Source: Chryseobacterium daecheongense
GTDB taxonomy: Bacteria > Bacteroidota > Bacteroidia > Flavobacteriales > Weeksellaceae
Reading direction: 5' to 3'
DNA length: 64,000 bases
NCBI GenBank assembly: GCA_027920525.1
Contig: CP115858.1
Span: 1,736,001-1,800,000, forward strand
The translations under genes and the position numbers were made by a program. A model generated the notes under the pieces. The model had not been told where the DNA came from and made no database searches. It saw only the letters and a program-made list of their open reading frames with translations. Positions 1 through 8,387 of this stretch are shown here, one piece after another. Numbering within the stretch: the first letter of the stretch is position 1; the number at the start of each line of letters is the position of its first letter.

Positions 1-1
1 G

Positions 2-733
2 ATTTTCAATAACATTCTTGGAACTTTCAGTGAAACGAATACTTCTTATTTCAAATCTTCAATTGGTGGTTATCATGCGGTAAAACTAAGAAGATATGAT
101 GATGTGATCAATGAATATTTCCAGATTATGGATTCTGTAAAAGTTCCTAATATGCTCAACCTTTTAAATGCAAAATACTGGGTTGTAGGGGGACCGGAAA
201 AACCTCAGGTCATTCCTAATACAAAAGCTAATGGAAATGCATGGTTCGTATCAGAAGTTAAAGTGGCCAATACCCCGAACGAAGAACTAAAGCTGATCGG
301 AGAGGTTGACACCAAAAAAATTGCAATTGTAGGAAAAGAAGATGGTAAACCTTTTTTAGAAAGAGATAAATTTATCCTACCCGATTCTACAGCATTTATT
401 AATCTAACCAAATATCAGCCTAACGAATTAGAGTTTAAATCTAAATCTAAAACACCACAATTGGCGGTATTCTCAGAAATTTACTATCCTCACGGATGGA
501 AAATGTTTATCGACGAAAAAGAAGTCCCTTATATCAAGGCAGATTATCTTCTTCGTGCGGTTCAGGTTCCTGCAGGGGAACATCATATCAGAATGGTCTT
601 TGAACCTGAAGTGATCGAAAAAGGAAAATGGATTTCTTTATTTTGCTTCGGATTATTTATCGCATTAAGTGCCTTTGGGATTTTCTGGATGAATAAAAAG
701 AAGAAGGAAGCCTTAACCGAGGAAAAAGTTTAA
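2..733 (+). CDS. YfhO family membrane protein, C-terminal part (5' end outside window)
   Basis: The frame is open from base 2, so the gene starts left of the window; the GTG at 104 is internal. The visible part reads through GGYHAVKLRRYDD, a segment typical of the soluble region of YfhO-family proteins. It ends with a soluble domain, a single membrane segment near the C-terminus (about ISLFCFGLFIALSAFGIFW) and a Lys/Glu-rich cytoplasmic tail. YfhO proteins are large multi-pass membrane proteins linked to lipid-carrier glycosyl transfer in cell-envelope glycosylation. The next gene is a glycosyltransferase on the same strand, which fits an envelope-glycan role. Family assignment is good; the substrate is unknown. 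Confidence 0.8.
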   Translation: MFNNILGTFSETNTSYFKSSIGGYHAVKLRRYDDVINEYFQIMDSVKVPNMLNLLNAKYWVVGGPEKPQVIPNTKANGNAWFVSEVKVANTPNEELKLIGEVDTKKIAIVGKEDGKPFLERDKFILPDSTAFINLTKYQPNELEFKSKSKTPQLAVFSEIYYPHGWKMFIDEKEVPYIKADYLLRAVQVPAGEHHIRMVFEPEVIEKGKWISLFCFGLFIALSAFGIFWMNKKKKEALTEEKV

Positions 734-746
734 ATTATTTTTATAC

Positions 747-791
747 CCGGTCATCTTAATTGCTGGTTAAAAAACATATTAAGATGACCGG
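747..791. other. Perfect 14-bp inverted repeat between YfhO-family gene and glycosyltransferase
   Basis: Positions 747-760 and 778-791 are exact reverse complements (CCGGTCATCTTAAT and its mate) around a 17-nt loop. There is no T run directly after the second arm, so this is not a textbook terminator for the upstream gene. It may act as an attenuator or RNA-processing hairpin just ahead of the glycosyltransferase start at 818. Confidence 0.6.
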
Positions 792-817
792 CATTGATCT
801 CTGCAATATTTCCATCC

Positions 818-2155
818 ATGGAAGAGAAGAAAATCCTTATTATTACTTATTACTGGCCTCCCGCAGGAGGTCCTGGTGTTCAGAGGTGGTTGAAGTTCGC
901 AAAATATTTACCTGATTTTGGGTGGAAACCTATTATTTACACTCCGGAAAATCCGAGTTACCCTTTATTGGATGAAAGCTTGCTGAAAGAAGTTCCAAGA
1001 GACCTGAAAATTGTAAAAACAACAATCTGGGAACCTTACCAGCTTGCTGAAAAACTAAATAAAAGTAATAAGAAGTTTAAGGCCGGCCAATTTGATGTAG
1101 GCAAGAACCAAAGCTGGAAATCTAAGCTTTCCATTTGGGTAAGGGGAAACTTTTTCATTCCTGATGCAAGAGTTTTTTGGGTAAAACCATCGGTTAAATT
1201 CCTGGAACATTATATAAAAGAAAACAAAATTGATTTCATTGTAACTTCAGGTCCTCCCCATTCTTTACATCTTATAGGCTTACAACTTAAAAAGAAGTTT
1301 TCCACACTAAAATGGATTGCAGATTTCAGGGATCCATGGACAGAAATCTCCTATTATAAGCATCTAAAACTTACCAAAAGATCTGATCAGAAACACAGAA
1401 AACTGGAAAGTGAAGTTTTCAGAAATGCAGACATTACTCTTGCAACCAGTTATACAGATGCTGAAAATTTCCGAAAAAAGGGTGCTAATGCAGTTTGCAT
1501 TACAAATGGATTCGATGAAAGTGATGCTGTATCTGTTGAACAAAATCTCGAAATTCCACAATCACAGAATACTAAGACCGAGGATAATCAAACACATTTC
1601 ACCTTGAGCTACATTGGTGTTCTGGAACAGCTTCGTAACCCTGAAAATTTATGGACGGTCCTGGATCATCTTATAGAAACAGATTCATCATTTGCCCAAC
1701 ATTTTATATTAAAATTCGCAGGAAGAATCGATGACAGGATTCTTGAAACCTTAAACAATTCCAGTTTAAAAAAACACATTCATGATTTGGGATACCTTTC
1801 TCATGAAAAAGCCATTGAAGAAATGAAATCTTCAGACATGCTTTTAATCACGAATTTTCCTAACGAATCTTCTAAAGGAATTATTCCCGGAAAAATATTT
1901 GAATACCTGGCTACCGGCAAACAGATCATTTCGTTTGGTCCTGCCGATGCTGATGTATCAAAAATATTGGATGATACAAATGCAGGAAAGCACTTCAGTT
2001 ATCAGGATTTGGACAACATAAAAGACTTTATACTTGAAAAATACAAGTTGTGGAAAAAAGGAAATCTTCTCGAAAACACTCAAAATATTGAACAGTTCTC
2101 AAGAAGAAATCTTGCAAAAAATTTATCTGAAATATTGGATCAGACAGTCCACTGA
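818..2155 (+). CDS. Glycosyltransferase, GT4-like (GT-B fold)
   Basis: A protein of about 445 residues when started at ATG 818 (MEEKKILII). The frame is open from a TTG at 794, but that would put eight odd residues before the beta strand ILIITYYWPP. The N-terminus has the Gly-rich loop PPAGGPGVQR of family 4 glycosyltransferases. The C-terminal half carries the donor-binding region, with PGKIFEYLATGKQIISFGP, the usual E-x7-E-like region that contacts the nucleotide sugar. It probably transfers a sugar to a lipid- or protein-linked glycan in the cytoplasm. It follows the YfhO-family gene and overlaps the convergent lipoprotein gene by 16 bp. Donor and acceptor cannot be read from sequence. Confidence 0.85.
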   Translation: MEEKKILIITYYWPPAGGPGVQRWLKFAKYLPDFGWKPIIYTPENPSYPLLDESLLKEVPRDLKIVKTTIWEPYQLAEKLNKSNKKFKAGQFDVGKNQSWKSKLSIWVRGNFFIPDARVFWVKPSVKFLEHYIKENKIDFIVTSGPPHSLHLIGLQLKKKFSTLKWIADFRDPWTEISYYKHLKLTKRSDQKHRKLESEVFRNADITLATSYTDAENFRKKGANAVCITNGFDESDAVSVEQNLEIPQSQNTKTEDNQTHFTLSYIGVLEQLRNPENLWTVLDHLIETDSSFAQHFILKFAGRIDDRILETLNNSSLKKHIHDLGYLSHEKAIEEMKSSDMLLITNFPNESSKGIIPGKIFEYLATGKQIISFGPADADVSKILDDTNAGKHFSYQDLDNIKDFILEKYKLWKKGNLLENTQNIEQFSRRNLAKNLSEILDQTVH

Positions 2156-2784
2156 TCATTAATTACAGCTATTATATAATATTTTCCTTCAAATTCTTCA
2201 TATACAAAACGAAGAGTCTTCCAGTCCATTTCCCCGTATTTTTCTGTTCCTTTAATATAATTCTCTGTGAAATCATGACCGGGGTAAATTTCTTTTAAAT
2301 TATTAAGAGAATTTCCTCCTCCCTGAAATTCATTAAAAGAATAAGTGGAATGTGTAAAATCTTTTGAGAAAACCCATTTTTCAAGATAATCCTTTATAGT
2401 CTCTTTATACAGTTCTCCTGATCCATCATGAGATCCCCATGTAAACTGCGTTTTCGTTTGAACATACTTTTCAAAGTCGGCTTTGGAAAAATGTTTATCA
2501 TCTTTAATATCTACAAAAGCATACATAGAAAAACGAATCCCTTTCTGGGGATGGATGAACTCTGAAAATTTCTGATAATCCTTGTTTTTTAAGGCTTGCA
2601 GAATTTCATCATTTGTTGTCTTTATGATATCTTTCTTTTCTGCCTCACTCATTTTCGGAACAGCAACAGTGTCAGTTTTCACGTGGCCAGCAGAGTCTGT
2701 TGTATTTATGGTAGGATTTGCTGTATTCTTTTTACAAGCTACAAGGCTTATGATCAATAATAGTGGAATGAATAACTTCTTCAT
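2140..2784 (-). CDS. Hypothetical lipoprotein
   Basis: A 214-residue protein with a lipoprotein signal peptide: MKKLFIPLLLIISLVACKK has the lipobox LVAC, so it should be acylated at Cys17. After a low-complexity Thr/Asn linker comes an acidic and Lys-rich domain that I do not recognise (motifs FIHPQKGIRF and YEEFEGKYYIIAVINDQWTV). Similar Flavobacteriia proteins are annotated only as hypothetical. Its 3' end overlaps the glycosyltransferase by 16 bp on the other strand. A -7 box at 2814-2821 implies a leader of about 24 nt. No function is proposed. Confidence 0.75.
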   Translation of the reverse strand: MKKLFIPLLLIISLVACKKNTANPTINTTDSAGHVKTDTVAVPKMSEAEKKDIIKTTNDEILQALKNKDYQKFSEFIHPQKGIRFSMYAFVDIKDDKHFSKADFEKYVQTKTQFTWGSHDGSGELYKETIKDYLEKWVFSKDFTHSTYSFNEFQGGGNSLNNLKEIYPGHDFTENYIKGTEKYGEMDWKTLRFVYEEFEGKYYIIAVINDQWTV

Positions 2785-2813
2785 CTTTTTTAATGTTAAT
2801 TACAGAAAATCAC

Positions 2814-2821
2814 CAAAACTA
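2814..2821 (-). promoter_or_regulatory. Bacteroidota -7 box for the lipoprotein gene
   Basis: On the minus strand this reads TAGTTTTG, a full match to TAnnTTTG, 30 bp before the start at 2784. It sits back to back with the ypdA promoter. No clear -33 TTG was found. Confidence 0.55.
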
Positions 2822-2837
2822 ATGCCAGAAAAATAAG

Positions 2838-2845
2838 TAAATTTG
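2838..2845 (+). promoter_or_regulatory. -7 box of ypdA, close to the start codon
   Basis: TAAATTTG matches TAnnTTTG and ends only 4 nt before ATG 2850. With normal spacing, transcription would begin at or next to the start codon, giving a leaderless mRNA. Confidence 0.55.
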
Positions 2846-2849
2846 TTAT

Positions 2850-3821
2850 ATGGAAGTTTTAGATATCCTCATTATCGGAGGAGGACCTATCGGATTGAAT
2901 TGTGCCTTAGAGGCGCAAAAAAACAATCTCTCTTACATCATTATCGAAAAAGGAACAATTGTCAACTCCCTGTACAATTATCCTTTGTATATGCGTTTTT
3001 TTTCTACAGCTGAAAAACTGGAAATTGCCGAAATTCCGTTTATATCAGCGGCCCCTAAACCAGGCAGGCAGGAAGCTCTGGAATATTACCAGGGAATCAC
3101 GAGACAGAAGAACCTCAACATTCGTCTTTATGAAAAAGTAATCAGAGTTTCTAAAAAAAATGAGATTTTTGAGATTGAATCTTCCAAATCCATATACTAT
3201 GCAAAGAATGTGATCATTTCAACCGGATTTTACGACATCCCTAACCTGATGAATATTCCCGGAGAAGACTTACAGAAAGTCAGACATTACTATTCCGAAC
3301 CTTATCCGTATGCCAAGCAAAAGATTGTTGTTGTAGGTTCAAGCAATTCAGCTGTAGATGCCGCGCTGGAAACATACCGCAAGGGCGCGGAGGTTACCAT
3401 GATCATACGCCAATCCGAAATATCGAAAAGTGTAAAATATTGGGTAAAACCCGATATTGAAAACAGGATTGCAGAAGGAAGTATTACCGCTCATTTTAAT
3501 TCTGAATTGGTAGAAATCAAAGAACATAGTGTTGTATTTAAAGATAAAAACGGAGAGATCAATGAAATTCAAAATGACTTTGTTCTCGCTATGACCGGAT
3601 ATCTGCCGGACTTTGGTTTCCTGATCATTGCAGGAATTGAGCTACAGGGAGAATGTCTCAATCCTGTATACGACCCTGAAACCATGGAAACAAATATTCA
3701 AAACCTCTATCTTGCAGGCGTGGTTTGTGGTGGAAAAGACACTCATTTATGGTTTATTGAAAACTCAAGGATCCACGCTGATATGATTATAAAGAATATC
3801 CTAAAAACAAGGGAAAATTAA
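2850..3821 (+). CDS. ypdA: YpdA family bacillithiol disulfide reductase
   Basis: A 323-residue FAD/NAD(P)H-dependent oxidoreductase. The N-terminal FAD motif is IIGGGPIGLNC; a second dinucleotide motif, VVVGSSNSAVDAAL, lies near residues 160-175; a C-terminal LYLAGVVCGG contacts the flavin. It lacks the CxxC of thioredoxin reductases, as expected for YpdA/Bdr. In Firmicutes this enzyme reduces bacillithiol disulfide, and Bacteroidota make bacillithiol too, so a role in thiol redox balance is likely. The NSLYNYPLYMRFFSTAEKLEI stretch is typical of the family. It stands alone between the lipoprotein gene and a convergent TonB receptor gene. Confidence 0.85.
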   Translation: MEVLDILIIGGGPIGLNCALEAQKNNLSYIIIEKGTIVNSLYNYPLYMRFFSTAEKLEIAEIPFISAAPKPGRQEALEYYQGITRQKNLNIRLYEKVIRVSKKNEIFEIESSKSIYYAKNVIISTGFYDIPNLMNIPGEDLQKVRHYYSEPYPYAKQKIVVVGSSNSAVDAALETYRKGAEVTMIIRQSEISKSVKYWVKPDIENRIAEGSITAHFNSELVEIKEHSVVFKDKNGEINEIQNDFVLAMTGYLPDFGFLIIAGIELQGECLNPVYDPETMETNIQNLYLAGVVCGGKDTHLWFIENSRIHADMIIKNILKTREN

Positions 3822-3844
3822 TAGCTTAAATTTTCGGCAATATT

Positions 3845-5875
3845 TCAAAAGTCAGCCTTTACACCCAAAATAAAATTCCGTCGGGCAGCAGGATTATAAA
3901 AACGATTTCCAAAAGCATTGGTATCAAATCCCAAAACATAATCTGTATTGTAAAGATTTTGAATCTGAAGGTATACGTTCAGCTTAGTCTTTTCAAAATA
4001 GACGGGAATTCCCAATTGTATATTTCCAACGATACTAGATTCAGACCAGACAGAATTGGCGTCATTTAAAGGAATCTTCGAAGTATAGAAATGAGAATAA
4101 TCTACAGAAACTTTCCTTAACACAATAAAATTAAATAAACTGCTTATCGTAGTTGACGGAACACCCGTTACATCATTTCCGGAAAAATTTTGATTTCCCT
4201 GCGCATAATTTTCAAACCTGAACCGGTAAAAACTACCTGAAAATCTGAACTTAAACCTGTTAAAAATAGTATTATTTACATTAAAGCCTTTTGATTCTAT
4301 CAAGACTTCTATCCCTCTTTGCTTGATATTTCCCTGATTAATAAAAAACTCTTCGCCTTTCTCATTCTGTCTCCTTACAATAGCATCCATCATCCGAAAA
4401 TCGAAATAGTTTCCTTCCAGAAATAAAAAATTACCGAACTGCTGACGGATCCCAATTTCCTTATTCCATCCATATTCAGGAACAAGGTCCAGATTAAATT
4501 CCTGATTAGAAGAACGGATTTCTTCATTAGTAGGTGCTGAATTTCCTTTCCCGATCTTAGCTCTTACTGAAAGTCCTTTTTCCAAAACATAAGTAAGCCC
4601 GATATTGGGAAGCCATTGTTTTCTGAAATGTACTTTTCCACTGCCTGTTCCTGGATAAAGCCTTTCCCATTCATAAGAATTGGCGTTCATGCTAACAGAT
4701 ATATCCGTATATAATCTCTCATTAAAATTTAGTTTCTGGGACAGAAAATAAAATCCGGAAGTATTCTTAATGTTATCAAAATTTTGAAAGTCTTTTTTTA
4801 TTCCCTTAATATTGTCATAGTTTCTGACCATTATCGAATTACTACCTCCTTCAAATCCTAAGCGCCATTCTGCTGTAATCTTGTTCCAGTGTTCTTCATA
4901 ATTGAGGTGTGTCCTTATGGCAAAGTTTTTTTCAAACCTCCTTTCATAATTGGTAATAAAAGGATTTGAAAAATCTACATAAGAGCCCTGCAACATTATA
5001 AAATGGGAAAATTTAGGACTCAAGCTGAATTGATTTGAAACACCTGCCAGTAACATTTTATTCCGTATGCCTGCGTCTTGTTCCACAGCACCAGGAAGTG
5101 TGGATGTTGCCGGCCTTGCCTGTTTCCTATCTCTTTGCATCTGCTCTAAAGTAAGTCCTCCGGGAGTTTGGTAGTCCAGATCTGAAAACAGAACCATCGC
5201 ATTCATTGTCGCTTTCTCACTATATTGAAATCGGTCTTTTAAAAAAAATTGTTTTCTTTCGATGGCTGATTGCTCACGGTAAGAATCACTCCGATAATAA
5301 TTTTGAAAAACTTCGAGAAAATGTTTTCCAAGCTGTTTTGAAAAATCAAAGCTTTGATTCAATGTTCCGTAACTGCCTATTGAAATATTTGCTGATGTAT
5401 TTTCCGAAGACCTCGTTTTAAGAAGAAGGGTTCCTCCTGTAGCTGCACCATAATCTCCACCCTCCGGTCCTTTGTAGATCTCCATCCTGTTAATAAGTTC
5501 AGGAGAAATAATGTTAAAATAGGTATTTCCCGATGCGTCAGAAAGGATAAAATCATCAAGATATACTTTAATATTACGTACCCCAAATGGAGACCTCAGC
5601 GTACTGCCACGAACAGAAATCCTGTAACTTCCCGGGGAACGCTCTTCCATTCTTGCTCCGGCAATTTGATTGACCGATTCCAGAAGCCGTTCGGGTGTAT
5701 TCTGGCTCAAAAGATCTTGAGTAATGACAGCAACAGATTTTGTCGAACGTAAGTATGAAGATGGTTTTTTATAGGCATCAATTTTGACTTCCGAAATCAA
5801 TTCAGCAGAATCTCTTATTTGGGAAGAGAAAAATGAACTGCAAATGATAAAGAATAAAAAACTGATCCTCACCAT
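3845..5875 (-). CDS. TonB-dependent outer-membrane receptor
   Basis: A 676-residue receptor with a short signal peptide (ISFLFFIICSSFFSSQ). The plug domain spans about residues 40-160 (ITQDLLSQNTPERLLESV, then IRISVRG-like and MEIYKGPEGGDYGAATGG motifs), followed by a 22-strand type barrel ending in an aromatic residue (GVKADF). It lacks the carboxypeptidase-like N-terminal extension of SusC proteins and has no SusD partner, so it is a siderophore/metal/cofactor type rather than a glycan type. The MFS gene lies 24 bp upstream on the same strand, so the two are probably co-transcribed. The substrate is unknown; a siderophore is a guess. Confidence 0.85.
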   Translation of the reverse strand: MVRISFLFFIICSSFFSSQIRDSAELISEVKIDAYKKPSSYLRSTKSVAVITQDLLSQNTPERLLESVNQIAGARMEERSPGSYRISVRGSTLRSPFGVRNIKVYLDDFILSDASGNTYFNIISPELINRMEIYKGPEGGDYGAATGGTLLLKTRSSENTSANISIGSYGTLNQSFDFSKQLGKHFLEVFQNYYRSDSYREQSAIERKQFFLKDRFQYSEKATMNAMVLFSDLDYQTPGGLTLEQMQRDRKQARPATSTLPGAVEQDAGIRNKMLLAGVSNQFSLSPKFSHFIMLQGSYVDFSNPFITNYERRFEKNFAIRTHLNYEEHWNKITAEWRLGFEGGSNSIMVRNYDNIKGIKKDFQNFDNIKNTSGFYFLSQKLNFNERLYTDISVSMNANSYEWERLYPGTGSGKVHFRKQWLPNIGLTYVLEKGLSVRAKIGKGNSAPTNEEIRSSNQEFNLDLVPEYGWNKEIGIRQQFGNFLFLEGNYFDFRMMDAIVRRQNEKGEEFFINQGNIKQRGIEVLIESKGFNVNNTIFNRFKFRFSGSFYRFRFENYAQGNQNFSGNDVTGVPSTTISSLFNFIVLRKVSVDYSHFYTSKIPLNDANSVWSESSIVGNIQLGIPVYFEKTKLNVYLQIQNLYNTDYVLGFDTNAFGNRFYNPAARRNFILGVKADF

Positions 5876-5899
5876 TCTACAAATCTAATAAATGATTTC

Positions 5900-7135
5900 T
5901 TAATCAGCCTCTTCTTTCGACTTTTTTTCAGATAACATCCATGGAACAATAAAATAAAAAGCAACTGCAATAAGAGCAGCAAGGGTTCCTGTTCCTAACC
6001 ATAAAACCTTAAATCCCAGTTTCTCTGCAATCAAAGTTCCTACATAGGGAGTAACAATAAAAGCTATAGAAAATGATATCCCGTTCAATCCCATATAAGC
6101 ACCTTTATTATTAGAACCTGACCTTAAAGCTGTAATCGTAGACATAAAAGGTAAAGTCCAAATTTCACCGACGCATAGCATTGTCATGGAAATAAGCAAC
6201 GTTAGCATTGTGTAATCAAAAGCAAGCATCGCGTATGAAAATCCACAGAGCAAAGTTCCTACCAGCATCGTGATTCCCAAGGTAAAATATTTCTCAGCAA
6301 TCTGAACAAAAGCCATTTCAAGCAATACAATCAAGAAACCGCTATATCCTAAAAGATATCCTATATGTTCCTGGCTAAGGTGAGCTGTATCCTTATAAAA
6401 TATCGTAAGTGTGCTGAAAAGCTGGAAAAAACATATCGCAAACAACATACAGAAGAAACAATACAGCAGAAACTTTCCGTCCCGGTAAGGAGATCCTTCT
6501 TTAACATGAACGGTGCTTTTTTTCATGTTTTGGGCTTTCCTCAGGGCTAATGTATTTCTCTTTTTAAAGAACACAATATAGGTGATACCAGCTATTAATG
6601 CAGCCAAGGCATTACTGTAAAAAAGAAATTCATAAGAAATGGCCGATAAAATACCTCCTAAAGCCGGTCCTATAGAAAACCCCAGATTCACGGCCATTCT
6701 GTTTAAGGAAAATGCCCGGGTAATATTTTCAGGTCTTGCATATTTGGTGATTGCTACCGAATTGGCAGGACGAAACGTTTCACTTACGATACTTTGTGCA
6801 AGGATAATCCCCGCTAATCCCACCTCGGTCGTAAAAAGAGGAATCATACAAAACAAAGGTACGCTCAGGAGCAAACTTAGACTTTGAACTCTATACTCTC
6901 CGATCTTATCCGTGATCATTCCTCCCAGCCATGAACCCAATACCGACCCAATTCCAAAAAAACTCAAAACAACACCTGAGTTCTCTATGCTGAAATGTAA
7001 ATGCGCAGTCATATACACTCCTAAAAATGGGAGTACCATTGATCCGGCACGATTGATGAGCATTACCAACGCCAGCATCCAGCTTTCTTGAGACAGTCCT
7101 TTAAAAGAACTAGTATAGATCTTAATTAATTTCAC
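5900..7135 (-). CDS. MFS transporter
   Basis: A 411-residue protein with about 12 membrane segments and the MFS loop 2-3 signature GSWLGGMITDKIG near residues 66-78. The layout resembles the DHA1 drug/metabolite exporter branch (MdtG/MdtH-like), with a cytoplasmic Lys-rich central loop after helix 6. It is the first gene of a two-gene unit with the TonB-dependent receptor, so the pair may move the same molecule across the two membranes, in import or efflux. A -7 box lies at 7170-7177. Confidence 0.85.
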   Translation of the reverse strand: MKLIKIYTSSFKGLSQESWMLALVMLINRAGSMVLPFLGVYMTAHLHFSIENSGVVLSFFGIGSVLGSWLGGMITDKIGEYRVQSLSLLLSVPLFCMIPLFTTEVGLAGIILAQSIVSETFRPANSVAITKYARPENITRAFSLNRMAVNLGFSIGPALGGILSAISYEFLFYSNALAALIAGITYIVFFKKRNTLALRKAQNMKKSTVHVKEGSPYRDGKFLLYCFFCMLFAICFFQLFSTLTIFYKDTAHLSQEHIGYLLGYSGFLIVLLEMAFVQIAEKYFTLGITMLVGTLLCGFSYAMLAFDYTMLTLLISMTMLCVGEIWTLPFMSTITALRSGSNNKGAYMGLNGISFSIAFIVTPYVGTLIAEKLGFKVLWLGTGTLAALIAVAFYFIVPWMLSEKKSKEEAD

Positions 7136-7169
7136 GGGAATAAATTCTTGGGAACGGTTTTCGAAGACA

Positions 7170-7177
7170 CAAAATTA
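7170..7177 (-). promoter_or_regulatory. -7 box of the MFS-TonB receptor unit
   Basis: The minus strand reads TAATTTTG, a match to TAnnTTTG, 35 bp upstream of the MFS start. No convincing -33 TTG is present. Confidence 0.45.
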
Positions 7178-7407
7178 GGCAAATTAAGTCAGAGCATGGT
7201 CCTTAAATTTATTTTCTCTGAAAAATAATTGAATCCCCGATTGCAGGAACCATTCAATATAAAAATAATTCAATTGATAATCCCACGGGTTCCTTTACAA
7301 ATTTTGTAAATTGCAGATAAACCTTGTTGAACAAATACGAATGTAAATCAACAATTTTTCACTATCCAAATTAATTCCATTATTAATGACCACCAAAACA
7401 AAATTGT

Positions 7408-8304
7408 ATGAATTTTAAAAATGTAACTGTTGCGGGCAGTGGTGTATTGGGATACCAAATCGCTTTCCAGGCAGCTTTCCATGGTTTTAATGTAACCGTT
7501 TATGATATCAGTGACGAAATTTTAGAAAAGGCAAAGGAAAAATTCAATATACTCAATGAAGCTTTTACAAAAGACTTAAAAGCAACAAAAAACCAGCTGG
7601 ACACAGCATTCAAAAATCTTACTTACACATCTGACCTGGCAGCATCTGTACAAAATGCAGACCTTTTGATAGAAGCCGTACCCGAAAACCCGAAAATTAA
7701 AATCGCGTTTTACAGGAGTGTAGCAAAATTAGCTCCTGAAAAAACCGTCTTTGCAACGAATTCGTCATCATTACTACCCAGTCAGTTTGCTAAAAAAACA
7801 GGAAGACCGGAAAAGTTTATTGCACTACATTTTGCCAATGAAATCTGGAAACATAACACAGCAGAAGTTATGGGACATCCGGGGACCTCTTCTAAAGTGT
7901 TTGATGATATCATGGAATTTGCAAAAGCCATTGGAATGGTCGCATTACCTATTTATAAAGAACAACCCGGCTATATTGTCAACTCATTGTTGATGCCGTT
8001 ACTAAGTTCCGCATTGGAATTATGGGTAAATAAAGTATCAGATATCAAAACTATTGATAAAACATGGATGGTGGCCACCGGAGCACCAATGGGTCCTTTT
8101 GGGATACTGGATGTTGTAGGCATTACTACCGTTTATAATATTAATAAAATTGCAGCAGATTCTTCAAGGTCACCTGTAATGCTTAAAATATCAAAAAAAT
8201 TAAAAAAGGAATATATTGATAAAGGAAAATTAGGTGTCGTAAGCGGTAAAGGCTTTTACAACTATCCCAATCCGGCGTACGGGAAAAAAAATTTCCTGAA
8301 GTAG
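7408..8304 (+). CDS. 3-hydroxyacyl-CoA dehydrogenase (3-hydroxybutyryl-CoA dehydrogenase type)
   Basis: A 298-residue NAD(H)-dependent dehydrogenase. The Rossmann motif is GSGVLGYQIA near residues 11-20, followed by an acidic residue (VYD) that favours NAD over NADP. Family motifs DLLIEAVPEN, FATNSSSLLPSQ and FIALHFANEIWKH are present; the His of the last is in the place of the catalytic His of HF.NP. The C-terminal domain has GPMGPFGILDVVG-like and GKLGVVSGKGFYNY motifs. The canonical N-P of HFFNP is replaced by A-N, so substrate preference may be shifted. It acts in the cytosol in fatty-acid or short-chain acyl-CoA metabolism. It is monocistronic and ends at a strong hairpin. Confidence 0.85.
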   Translation: MNFKNVTVAGSGVLGYQIAFQAAFHGFNVTVYDISDEILEKAKEKFNILNEAFTKDLKATKNQLDTAFKNLTYTSDLAASVQNADLLIEAVPENPKIKIAFYRSVAKLAPEKTVFATNSSSLLPSQFAKKTGRPEKFIALHFANEIWKHNTAEVMGHPGTSSKVFDDIMEFAKAIGMVALPIYKEQPGYIVNSLLMPLLSSALELWVNKVSDIKTIDKTWMVATGAPMGPFGILDVVGITTVYNINKIAADSSRSPVMLKISKKLKKEYIDKGKLGVVSGKGFYNYPNPAYGKKNFLK

Positions 8305-8340
8305 TTTCTCTCGTTCTTATCCGGATAAAACAATAATAAA

Positions 8341-8375
8341 AAACAGGATCTATTTTGTAGATCCTGTTTTTTTAT
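8341..8375. terminator. Bidirectional rho-independent terminator
   Basis: A 12-bp perfect stem (8341-8352 with 8358-8369) around a 5-nt loop, with T runs on the right and A runs on the left. It serves both the dehydrogenase gene and the convergent glnS. Confidence 0.85.
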
Positions 8376-8387
8376 ATGATAAGAAAC

